In this document: positions 1 to 9,927 of the stretch, piece by piece
Numbering within the stretch: the first letter of the stretch is position 1
Layout: each line of letters starts with the position of its first letter
Assembly: GCA_004380135.1 (NCBI GenBank)
Contig: QXCR01000018.1
Location: forward strand, 124,001 to 188,000
Reading direction: 5' to 3'
From: Stemphylium vesicarium
Taxonomy: Eukaryota; Ascomycota; Dothideomycetes; Pleosporales; Pleosporaceae
Length of the DNA stretch: 64,000 nt
Notes under the pieces: generated by a model
Database searches by the model: none
Seen by the model: the letters and a program-made list of their open reading frames with translations, nothing else
What the model was told of the DNA's origin: nothing
Program-made: the position numbers and the translations under genes

Positions 1-1666
1 AACTACAGGTCTCGTTCGGCAGACAATCGCCCGTCAACATCCCGTTATGAGAGCCCTGCTTCTCGCGCGGATCCTATTCCCCGCCCGGCGACGTCCACCC
101 CAAGTGGTGGATCTGCACACAGGACACCAGAGGAACGCGCCGCTTTCATCAAACAACAGGCTGAGCAGCGAATGGCAGAGCGCCTGGCTGCCTTGGGTAT
201 CAAAGCTCCAGTAAAGGCTGGTGAAACACCTCAGCAGCGTGCCGATCGCGAGAAGAGGGAACGTGAGGAGAAACTGCGCCAAGCTGAGGAGGAGGATGCA
301 CGTCGTGAGGAAGAGCGCCAAAAACGTCTCAATGACGAATCAACCGCACCACCGGTTCCAACAAAGGCCAGTGGTAAGAAGCCAGCACCGCCCCCGCCAG
401 CTTCGCGCAAGAATAAGAACGACATCGCCCAGCACGACACTCAGCAAGCGGAGGCGGAGTCGAAGCGGGCAGACAACGACATGGCTGAGCAGGCTCTTCG
501 TGAGCAACAAGAAGCACAGGAGGCAGAGACGAGACGCATGGAGTACGTATACATCGATATTTTCACTGATACATTCACTAACAAACAACAGGGATGAGGA
601 ACGCAGACAAGAGGGCGAACTGGCCAATGAACAGGAAGCCGCTCAGGCCAGACTCCGCGCTCTTGAAGAGCAGGTCAAGCAGGGCAAAATGAAGAAAGCC
701 GAAGAGAAGAAGAGAAGAGAAGCTGCCTCTAAGGATGCCAAAGAGAAGGAGTCTCGATTGGCCGCACAGCGCGCCGAAATCGAAGCTGCCCGCGAGCGCG
801 AACGCCAGCTACAGATGCAGCTTGAGGCACTCGACGACGAAGAGTCCTCAGATGACGACGGCCCGCAAAACATCACTCCTCAGGACACCACACCTACCGC
901 TAGCCAGGAACTGCCGCGCGACGCAGCGCCCCCAGCGGCACCACCGATGCCGCAAGTATCCCACAACACACCGCCATCGTCCATCGCCAGCCCTCCCGCG
1001 TCGTCTGTAACAAGCCCACACCCTGGACTTGGCGACACCGAGACCAAGAACCCGTTCTTGAAAAAGATGGCCATGTCGAATCAGGAGAACAACACAGTTT
1101 CTACTCCACCAGGTCCAACAAGCACTACCAGTGAGGTGTCTACAAACCCGTTCCACCGCCTCACTCAAGAGAACGCCAACAAGGCCGCGTTACCCACATT
1201 CAACGAGCCCTCCCAGCCATCAGCCCGTAGGTTAGGACGACAAGATGATGATGACTGGTCCGTCGTTGATTCGGATGATTCCTCGTCCGATGATGATGAG
1301 GCGCCTACACAGGGCGGAGCCAAGCAGCTAGCTTCCATGCTCTTCGGCACTATGGCACCACCGCGTCCTCTTTCGTCCATGGACAACAAGAGTCCTCGTG
1401 CTGAGAGCCCAGCCGTATCATCGCCTGCTGTCGGTATTCCTCCACCACCTATGCCCGCAGGTGGTGCTCCCCCACCACCTCCCGGTCCACCACCGCCTCC
1501 AGGTGGTGCTGCCCCTCCCCCACCACCCATGCCCAGCATGAAGGCTCCAGGCGGAGCACCCAACCGTGGTGCACTGCTCGGTGAGATTACTGCTGGTAAG
1601 GGTCTGAGGAAGGTTGAGACCAAGGATAGAAGTACCGCAGCGACTGCTGGTAGGGTTTTGGGTTAG
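1..1666 (+). CDS. PAN1: PAN1, actin cytoskeleton-regulatory complex protein (3' part)
   Basis: Exons 1..542 and 592..1666; the 49-nt intron runs from GTACGT to ACAG. The 5' end lies outside the window, so only the last 538 residues are visible; the EH domains expected upstream in Pan1 are not seen. Visible in order: a long charged Glu/Arg/Lys/Gln coiled-coil region that continues smoothly across the splice, a Ser/Pro/Thr-rich linker, an acidic patch (DDDDWSVVDSDD), a proline-rich block of PPPPP runs, and a C-terminal WH2-like actin-binding segment around RGALLGEITAGKGLRKV. This order (coiled coil, polyproline, WH2) is the established C-terminus of fungal Pan1, an endocytic scaffold that activates Arp2/3 at cortical actin patches with End3 and Sla1. 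Gene identity is inferred from that layout and the wording of the tail. It converges on the next gene with 331 bp between stop codons. Confidence 0.9.
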
Positions 1667-1997
1667 GATCGTTATCGTAAACTTAATACGGATGGATGGG
1701 TTTGGGTTATAGGATTGTAGCATAATTTTGTGTAGTGTAGATTGCTTCCAATGCCTTTTCGACAGTATATGTTGTACGTCCAACACATCCATCCTTTGTC
1801 TTCGAAGTGATCGAGTTTGTTCCTTTTCAGGCGTCCACACTCGTCCTTTTGTAGTTTACTGTTCCACGACGAAACCACGTTGCCAATCAACATGAACTGA
1901 CTGGACATTTGCAGCTCCACGTCATTTGGCTCTCTTTCAGCCTTCTCATATCCTCTTATCCAAACTTCCTTCTCCTTCTTCTTCTTCTTCTTCTTCT
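1667..1997. other. Convergent intergenic region
   Basis: These 331 bp separate the stop codons of two convergent genes and must hold both 3' UTRs. I see T-rich stretches and a CTT trinucleotide run at the right edge, but no gene. Confidence 0.6.
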
Positions 1998-1999
1998 TC
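1974..1999. repeat. (CTT)n trinucleotide microsatellite
   Basis: About eight CTT units, read as AAG on the minus strand. The run ends inside the TGA stop codon (1998-2000) of the dioxygenase gene, so it lies at the very start of that gene's 3' UTR. Confidence 0.85.
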
Positions 2000-3378
2000 A
2001 CCCCTCCTGCTCCTGCATTACCTCCTCCAACGGTGGCATATACCCATCAACCATCCAACTCCAAATATTCAACCCAATCTTCTCCCCCCTCGTAACCGGT
2101 AACCCGGCGTGCCAACTCTCCGCATACCCGGAGCCATCCTCGCGCATATTCTCCCAATACACCGCGTTTCCGGGTATAGGTTTGAAAATAACACCTTGGG
2201 TGAGATCTTCCAAGGTTTTCGAAAACGCCATCTTCGGCATACCGCTGGTATTTGCATTGGAATTGGTATCGTGACCAGCACCAGACGACGCCAGCCCTCC
2301 ATAAACCCCCTCAACATCACACTCCACAAACTCGCACCACCGCCCACCCATCCCCGCGGGTCGTTCCAAGCGCGGAAAATGCGTGCCCCCACCCTCACAC
2401 TGCCCATCCACATATACCATAAAACTGCTCACGCGACCGCTCTTTTTGTTCTTGCCCGCACCGCCCGCGCTGCTCCAGTCATAGTGGTACGTGTAGTGGC
2501 CGCCCACGCCGTAGCGCTGGCTCCACAGCTTCTCGATGAAGGTGTTGGGCTGCCAGCCCTGGAAGGTGCGGGCGCGGTCTTCGATGCATTTTACAGTTTG
2601 GGAGCGTGGTAGGGGCGCTTTCTCAGAGAGCCGGATTGAGGGTTGCAAGGATTCGGTGCCGGAGGTCCAGATTGTGGAGGGGGTGAAGTGTGGTTCGCTG
2701 GAGGGGTGTTAGTTTTTTTAGGGTCGCTAAGGTTGTTGTTGCGGTGGTAGTGGTTTGGGGCGGGTGATATATCTTCTTTCCTCTCGTTGTTGATGACTAT
2801 GGGCGGAATTGGGAGAGATGTGATCTCACGTGTCCCTTCTCTTCTTCGAGAGACGCAACGACAGCTCTTGTGATTTTTTCTTTCTGTTCTTTCTCGCCTG
2901 TTCCCTCTTCACATACACAAAGGAGAAAATGATGAACGTTAAGTAAACTTGAAGACCAAAGATCAAAATAATTAACATACCTCAACTCAACAACCTCTTT
3001 CCCCTCGCCCTCACCCAGAAAACCCTCAATATACACAACCAACGGATCCCGACTCAGCACATAAACGCCCTTGTACCGATGCTCTTTGCACGTCAAATTC
3101 CTCTCCGGTATCACCAGACTCTCCAATTTCCTCACATCCACCACTTTCCCCTCTCGTGCACTGGCAGCAGTAGCATCGTCTCCGGTGTCTGACAAGATCG
3201 ATAATAATGACGACGATGGGGAAGATGAAGAACTGAGAACGGAAGATAACGGCGCGCCGGCCAGAATATACGCTAGAACAGCCAAGAAAGCATATTGAAC
3301 GACCGCAGATAGTGATATTTGAGACAACGCCGACGAAAACGTCTGTGACGATTGTCGCGATGGGGACGAAGAGCGCAT
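1998..3378 (-). CDS. Prolyl 4-hydroxylase-like 2-oxoglutarate/Fe(II) dioxygenase, membrane-anchored
   Basis: Exons complement(1998..2697, 2981..3378), 365 residues; the 283-nt intron starts GTATGT and is long for this window. The splice restores the conserved P4H entry VELSEPHFTPSTIW. Residues about 22-41 form one hydrophobic segment near the N-terminus, suggesting a type II membrane anchor facing the secretory lumen. The P4Hc fold is visible from about residue 130. Iron ligands are H204 and D206 (HYDWS) and H329 (SWHAGLP), and K339 is the expected 2-oxoglutarate-binding lysine. Family members hydroxylate prolyl residues; the substrate here is unknown, since fungi lack animal-type collagen. 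A low-complexity Gly/Ser/Asn insert lies at about 265-285, between the Fe-binding halves. The ATG at 3378 is the only good start ahead of the membrane segment. Confidence 0.85.
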
Positions 3379-5315
3379 ATCCGCAGCGAACCAGGGCGTG
3401 CGTGAGTGCGGTACAAAGTTCCGTCCGAAAAGAGCGACGACGGACGGATGGGACGGAGGAAATGGGTATGGGGCAGACGCGCCAAATCACCACCAACAAG
3501 CCGCAATAGAAATCTACAGTCAAAGCAGTAATAGAAGTGAGCGAGAGAAAAAAAACACCACCACCACCACGAACGCGACAAGAAAAACAATAGGTCCGAA
3601 AAGACAGTGGTGTATAGATGTCTAAAAGTCGTCTACAGCAAAGACAGGAAAGGAAAAGGGAATCAAAAAGAGAGATCGATCGGAATAAGAAACATCCATT
3701 CTCAAACCCACATAAAACCCGCCCTCCTTTCCCCTGGATGGCATAACTTATCGGTCCCGTCCCGATCGTTATCTATCCATCAATCAATCAATCGCCCGTC
3801 CGTCCGTCCGCCAACCCGCTCGTCTCATCTTAAAAAAAACTAAAAAAAAACTGGCAAAGGCTAAAAAGGGAAGCGAAGCGGGAAGCAAATAAGACAAAAA
3901 AAGGGACCTGATTCACAATGTCGTGTCATGTCCCTGCCTGCCTGCCTGCGCGCGCGCTCTGCCGACATGGTATGTGCGTCTATTGCAAATGCAAATGCAA
4001 AATAAGAGGAATTATCGATACACATACATTCCGAGGCACCAAAGGGTGGCTGAATTGCGCTTTTCTTTCCCTTCCCCTGGCTTACATAAACTCACCCAAT
4101 CAATCCCAGGGCATCGGTGACGGCGTCGGCGACGAATGTGCGGCTGAAAGAACAAGTGCGCGGCGCATTGTCGTCGGAATTGGGAAGGGGTAAGGAAAAT
4201 AAGTGGGGTTGTGTTTTTTTAAACCCTTCTCCGAGGAGAGGAGGGATCCAGGGGTTTCTTGTAGCTGTGGACCCTGATATTTTTCTTCGCATTGCTTTGC
4301 CTTGCTTGTTGCCCAGGTTCTCGGCGCAAAGGGTTTCGGGTTCGTTTTCGCTGTCGCTCTCTCTGTCTGGCTGTCTGGCTGTCTGGCTGTCTGGCTGTCC
4401 GTGTGTTCGGGCGAGCGACGCCCGGGATCAGGGAAGGTGAGACGAAATGAGGCGGGACGGGGGTGTTGCACTGGTTCTAGAATCTCGAGAGAGAGTGAGG
4501 GGCTGGCTGTATGGACCCTTTTTTTCCCTTCTTCACCTTCTATTCTAGGTGGCGGTGGAAGCTTTGTCGTGCCCCTCATTTTTTTCTTAGCAAAGAGGTA
4601 TCTTGTCGTCATCTATTTCGCCGACTGGACAGCCATGGCTTGGGATGATTATCAGCCTCACTTTCTTCTTGCTGGCAATGCTAAGCACACCGCAATTAGT
4701 CGGTAGTGGGGCACAGACATGTAGAGTATCAGGTGAAGGGAAAAAAAGTTTCAAGTATTACCCACGCATAGCATTTAATAAAGAGCGAAACATGAAGGAA
4801 GACTCCCATCAATCGCACCTCTATAAACTCCATCCGAAAGGCTTGCCAAAGGTATCAAACAGCGAACAGGAAACAAAAAAAATATACAAGAGCAATGGGC
4901 GACAAAGCTCAACTAAATGAGACTTTGTCGTCATGTCATGAAATTTCTCTCTTTCTCTTTCTCTCGAACGAAGAAACAATTGGTATCCCAAAATCTAAGC
5001 ACATCTAAGGAGATACACACCCTGCGCGTGTTGACTTGAAGAGACCAAGGTCCAACACTAAGCCTTGGAGTCACCGCTTTCCTTCTCTCTCAAATTATTC
5101 CAGAATGTAAAGATTCTGGATGCCGGAAAAAAAATAGCTGCAATTCGTACAGTCGGTGAATTGCATGTTGTTCGCACAGAGCTAATATCGTCTGGCACTG
5201 GTTTGATGTGTGTGATCTTCCTGCTTATCTGGCAGCCCCTACCCTGCTCCTTCCAATCGTGCCTGTTATCCCAATCGAATTGGTCGCAAAGGAAGTGTTC
5301 AATTCGGTGGTATTG
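3379..5315. other. Intergenic: upstream of the dioxygenase, downstream of the cyclin gene
   Basis: About 1.9 kb. It contains poly(A)-rich patches, short ATCA and GTCC tandem runs near 3780-3812, and an 8-bp tandem repeat at 4363-4400. The short open frames are low-complexity and look like chance. No gene supported. Confidence 0.5.
4363..4400. repeat. 8-bp tandem repeat (CTGTCTGG)4.5
   Basis: Four full copies of CTGTCTGG plus a partial copy, with no mismatches until the end. It lies in the long leader or promoter region upstream of the dioxygenase gene. Confidence 0.9.
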
Positions 5316-6744
5316 TTAGGGTTTGACACCGTTCTCTCTTTCATGCTGTTCTGCAACTTCACGTGCGTAGAATTCGACGAGCATCGTTCCATATGCCTCC
5401 ATCTCTTCCAAAGGAACAGCGAGGCGGAAATCGTTCAGGAGTAGGAATTGCAGCTCCAAGTGGTTTAATTCTACCAATGGTAGACCACCGACCTTTGATG
5501 TGTTAGCAAGATCTCACATGACAGGCATTGTTTTTGCGAACCTTTGCGTATCTCGAGTTTGTATAAAACACGTCGGAGAAGAACTTGCTCGCGCATGTTA
5601 CGCCCGCTATGACAAGACGATGAATGTTGAAACTATCAACTACGAAAAAATGGGAGAGATTCAGCGCAGCATCTGCATTCAGATCTTGCTGGGGAGGAGA
5701 AGGCGGCTGGGAATCTTGGACTGGCGTATCGGATGGCTTGCCTAGAGACCCTGAAGGTGGAGGCGTTGCGGCTTGGGCCGAAGCAGATTCGGGTCGCACG
5801 GAATCCGCACTAGTCGAGTTGGCTGACATTGCCGATTTCGAATGTTCCACAGACTGTTGGTTAGCCTTACGAAGACCAGACATTGGGCCAGCATTTACCC
5901 TCTCAGTCATTCTGTCAAAGTAGACTAGAAGACTTAGGAAGACCTCGTAGGTGGTAGGACAGTATTTGTGGATTCTGCTGAGATAGCTGAGGATAGAGAT
6001 GCTAGGAACGTTCTTCCCATGGAAGGCTAGGACGCTGGTGGTCTGCTGGCTCAGCCCCGAAGTGCCCTCTGGCGGGGGGATCTGCCGATGTAGGTGGTCG
6101 TGCTGCCGGTCGTTGGTAGTCGTGATCTTGGTCAACAAGCCTGCCACCATTTCGATGATATCAGAGACAGGCATCTCACTGATCTCGTACTGTGGGCCGA
6201 CATCTGCAGGGTCTCGTCGCTGCCGCCGTGCCAGCGATCGCGTCTGGGAGAAGGGGCTGGAGTCGTCGATGGCGAAGCTCTGGATGTGGGAAAGGCTCTT
6301 GACCTTGATGCGGCTGGGTGAGGCTGCGGGCGATCGCAACGACTGTGCTGGGGAAGGCTGCACTGGCGTTGGGCCGGTCGAGGGTATGGCTCGTGTGTTT
6401 GCAAAGGTGCCCGAGGCGGGGTTTGAGCCAGGTGTCGGCTGCTGTGAGTGTGGGCGGAATCTAGGACTGGGCGGAGTAGCAGCTACTTGAGGGGCCGTGT
6501 TGTGATGCTGCGCTCGCTGGTTTGGTGTCGAGCTCGACTGCGGGGCTCCCGAATCGGCCATGGGAACATCACCGGGCGGAGCTACTATACGCGACGCATT
6601 GGCGCTCGATGAGGGCGAAGGTCGTACGGACGGGTGATGGGCGGCAGGAGAGTCCTGTGTCTGCTGATGCGTGCTGCTGCCGCCGCTAAACATGTTGGTG
6701 TGAAAGTGGTTCCCACCGAAGTCGCTCACCAGAAGCGATCCCAT
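5316..6744 (-). CDS. Pho80-like cyclin (CDK-associated), with long disordered N-terminus
   Basis: Exons complement(5316..5492, 5542..6744), 459 residues; the 49-nt intron uses a weak GTTCGC donor with a perfect GCTAAC branch site. The first ~190 residues are Ser/Pro/Gln-rich and disordered. The cyclin core begins near MPVSDIIEMVAGLL (191) and continues through SYLSRIHKYCPTTYEVF. It is interrupted at about 285-362 by a Ser/Pro-rich insert, then resumes with VDSFNIHRLVIAGVTCASKF and SRYAKVGGLPLVELNHLE, the last part lying in exon 2. These are the signatures of the PHO80 family, which binds Pho85-type kinases and in yeast controls the phosphate response; which kinase or process applies here is not shown. 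The reading frame extends 10 codons above 6744 but without an ATG, so ATG 6744 was chosen. Confidence 0.85.
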
Positions 6745-7577
6745 TCCGCGATCGCAGGCGGTGCAGGAAACCAAACTTCTGGAGGCGGCGAAAGTGCAGA
6801 AAGTGCGACCCGGCGACGGTGTCTGGGTGAGAAGAGAGCGTAGGCCGGGGGTGGAGCGTGCCGGTAAGGCGGTGTCGGTGGTGTAGTGTTGTTGAGCCTT
6901 ATCGCAAAGAGCCCAAAGTTCGACGCAGCTTAAAGGGGCGCGAATATGGCATGCGAGCCTGCTCTGTCTGCCGTACTCAAAGTGAATTGAACGGCACGCG
7001 TCGTGTCAAGGTAGAGGTGTAATGTGCGCCGGACAGAGACCTGGCGTGTTGAGTGACGAAGTGTTGTTCGAGAAAGGCGTGGGGAACCTACGGAACGTCA
7101 CAGACCAGCGACTGGCTCGAATGAGAGACCCTGGCCGCAATTCACCTGCACAGTCCAGAGCCCATGTGACGACACTGTGCATCTCCACACGCCTTTTCCA
7201 CTCGCGTCTGGCACTCGATGCATACGCCATTATCTCGCCAGAACGCCTCGACTACTTATTGCTATGGCCAAGTTACCCCGCCCGTATACTGGGTAGAACC
7301 TTGGATTTAGCTTGATTTGGGTTGGGTAGTAGGATTCGCATTCGGAACAAATGGCAGGGCTGCGACGAATGGGCTAATGCTGCCTCATGATTGGACCGTT
7401 TCCCCAACTCACTCCCACGCCGATTGCCGGACTTGCGTGGCTACATATTCGTTTCCAGACGTGCTTGTCTATTTGAAGCTATTCCTCGTCTCGTGTATTT
7501 CATTTCGGCATCATGGTCATATCATGCCATATCATACATGGTGTTCTATGCATCTACCGCCATTCACACGGCCGACC
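6745..7577. other. Intergenic: cyclin promoter and PRE3 3' end
   Basis: 833 bp between two tandem minus-strand genes. It should carry the cyclin gene's promoter and leader, which are GC-rich close to the start. No further gene or repeat seen. Confidence 0.5.
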
Positions 7578-8462
7578 CTACTGCCTGCCCGGCCCCTCGT
7601 AGTTCTGGTCGGGGAGGTACAGATGCCTCTGTGCGCCCGCGCCTGTGAGCACAACCATGCGAATCACACCTCCAGAGCTGCCGTCCCACTTGATCGCCTC
7701 TGAGAGTGCGCCCTTGACGAACTTGATGCCCTCCTCCTCGCTCATGTTCTCCCTCCAGTTTGCGTCGCAGTAACCGTAGATGTATGTGGATCCTGAACCG
7801 CCAATCGCGTATGACTGCTTGTGCAGGGAGCCCCCGAGGGGAATCGAGTATACTTGGCCACCGTGGCGGTGATCCCAACCGGCGATGATCAATCCGGCGC
7901 TGCAGGTCCGTTAGAGGCTGTTTGTTCCGAGTCTCTATGACACTTACGAGAGTTGATCCTTGTTGGAGTAGCAAAGCTCTTGGAATATAGCGGCTGCCGT
8001 CTGTGTAGTCGGTGGCTCGTCGTTGGTGGTGCCGTACATGCCCAGATGGTATTGCACAATGTCCGCCACAGCCTGTGTGTCCGCCGCTGAACCTGATCTG
8101 CAGCACCAAATGGTGTCGTGGACTTGTGTGAGTTTGTCCGTGACTCGATTTGCGATGTATGCTCCCGTAGTAGTCCTGCTGTCGGCAGCTAATATGACAC
8201 CGTCCTTGAAGTTGATGGCCATGCTACATGCTGTGAGTAACTTGACGGCTGCCATTCGAGAGTGACATACATGGACGTTCCGAGGCTAGATGCAATGTTA
8301 GCAGTCTGGAAGCGCGAATTCCGGGGCAATCGCTTACTTGACCTCGCCCTTCTTGAGGTGGTTCATATCGACGTGAATGCCATCTGCGCAAGAGTGAGCT
8401 TCTGACCCGAGTACGCATACAGCGGTGCAAGTACCTTCTGCCAGCGCGCCGGTGGACATCAT
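7578..8462 (-). CDS. PRE3: 20S proteasome subunit beta1 (caspase-like site)
   Basis: Exons complement(7578..7899, 7948..8223, 8271..8285, 8338..8383, 8435..8462), 228 residues, with four introns of 47-52 nt. Exon 3 is only 15 nt. Splicing gives MMSTGALAEDGIHVDMNHLKK... followed by GEVNLGTSIMAINF, where cleavage between G27 and T28 would expose the catalytic Thr1. In mature numbering D17 (AADSRTTTG) and K33 (VTDKL) are present, as is the family block IWCCRSGSAADTQAVADIV. Established role: the post-acidic (caspase-like) peptidase of the 20S core, acting in cytosol and nucleus. Length matches yeast Pre3. Two ATGs lie in tandem at the start; 8462 is the first. The gene diverges from the BEM46 gene with 407 bp between start codons. 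Confidence 0.95.
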
Positions 8463-8869
8463 GGCTGCAATTCGAGTTGGTGTGGATTCGAGAGGAACGG
8501 TGGAGAGAGCCAGGTGTATTAAACGCGTATGGAGGGGTGCTTTGGTGGAGGCTTGTGTCGTCGCTGTAGCTGGTGGTGTAGCAGGCAACCTAAGCTACGC
8601 AGCTCCATGTCTTGGCGTTGCGCAACTGGCCCCAACAGCCCACCGCAACCAACATGCGACACTCACTCCCATGGTTGCGCGTCGGAAATTCCATCCACGC
8701 CTCATGTCTGCCTTTTTTCCGAATGGTTGACTTTTCTATTCCTTCCTCATCTTCCTCCCCTTCTGCCTCACCATCACCCTCGCCAAGGCCACTATTTTCA
8801 AGAAGCCGTTCGGCGCCTGCAATCGCTTCCTCCCTACGCCCCACAGATCCTAGAGTCCGCCCGAGCAGC
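8463..8869. promoter_or_regulatory. Divergent promoter region between PRE3 and BEM46 genes
   Basis: 407 bp between the two start codons, including a CCTTC/CTCACC pyrimidine-rich stretch on the BEM46 side. Both promoters must lie here or in the leaders. No specific factor site is claimed. Confidence 0.6.
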
Positions 8870-9927
8870 ATGGCTTCGGCGCTTGATTCATTCATGTCCT
8901 ACCTCCGTGTCCCGCTTCTCGCGTCTTCTGGCGTGGCAGCCCTACTCAGTGGTCTTCTCTACTTCAAGCAAAAGTATACACCAAATTGCACCCCACACTT
9001 TCCTTGGCTAACAGCAACAGCGAGATCATATATCCTCGCAGCTTTCCCCCAGACGCTCGAACAAACGTGCCCAGACCCTCACAATTTGGCATCTCCGACT
9101 ATGAAGAGTTGTTTATTCCCACGCCCGACGGCGAGTCGCTGAGCGCATTCTTCATTCGCGCGAGCAAGCAACATGCGCGCAACGTCACCGTCTTGATGTT
9201 CCATGGCAATGCTGGCAACATTGGCTATCGGCTGCCCATCGCAAGGATATTGGAGAACGAATTAAGATGCAACGTCCTCATGCTACAGTATCGCGGCTAC
9301 GGCCTGTCTTCTGGCAATCCCAACGAAAAGGGGCTCATGATCGATGCACAGACAGGGTTGGATTACATCCGCGAGCGACACGAACTTCGAGACACTAAGA
9401 TTGTCATATACGGGCAGAGCATTGGAGGCGCCGTTTCTGTTGGATTGGCTGCTCGCAATCAGAGAGAAGGTGACATTTCAGCCATCATCTTGGAAAACAC
9501 CTTCACTTCCATGAGGAAGCTCATACCAACGTGAGTTATAAGCCATTGTCGAATGACGTCACTGACTTGACCAAGCGCATTTCCTCCTGCGCGTTTTCTG
9601 GCGCCCTTGTGCCACCAGATTTGGCCCACAGAAGAAGCACTTCCCAGGATTACTAAGATTCCCATTCTCTTCCTCAGCGGTCTCAAGGATGAGATTATCC
9701 CGTGAGTGATTACCTGGTCTCAGCTGTCTCAGCTTCGAAATCAGCAACGCGCTTCCAAAATACTGACTTTAGACTACAGACCGTCACACATGATCAAATT
9801 GTTCCAAGTCTGCAAGGCTCCTAAAGTATGGAAAGAACTACCAAATGGTAGCCACAACGACACCGTTGCGGAGCCTCGCTACTTCCAGTACATTGAAGAG
9901 TTCTTGAGCGAATTTGTGGCCCGATGA
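8870..9927 (+). CDS. BEM46: BEM46-family alpha/beta hydrolase
   Basis: Exons 8870..8973, 9021..9530, 9576..9701, 9780..9927; 295 residues. Introns of 47, 45 and 78 nt all restore family sequence. An N-terminal hydrophobic segment (about 13-31) should anchor the protein in a membrane. The hydrolase core shows HGNAGN (oxyanion region, about 96-101), QYRGYG and the nucleophile elbow GQSIGG with S168. The other triad residues are D243 in GLKDEIIP and H272 in NGSHNDT. This is the conserved eukaryotic BEM46/ABHD13 family. Fungal members have been placed at the ER and cell periphery and linked to polarity, but the natural substrate is unknown. All catalytic residues are intact. Confidence 0.92.

Noticed and set aside
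6745..6774. N-terminal extension of the Pho80-like cyclin
   Set aside because: The frame is open but starts with TTG; the first ATG is at 6744.
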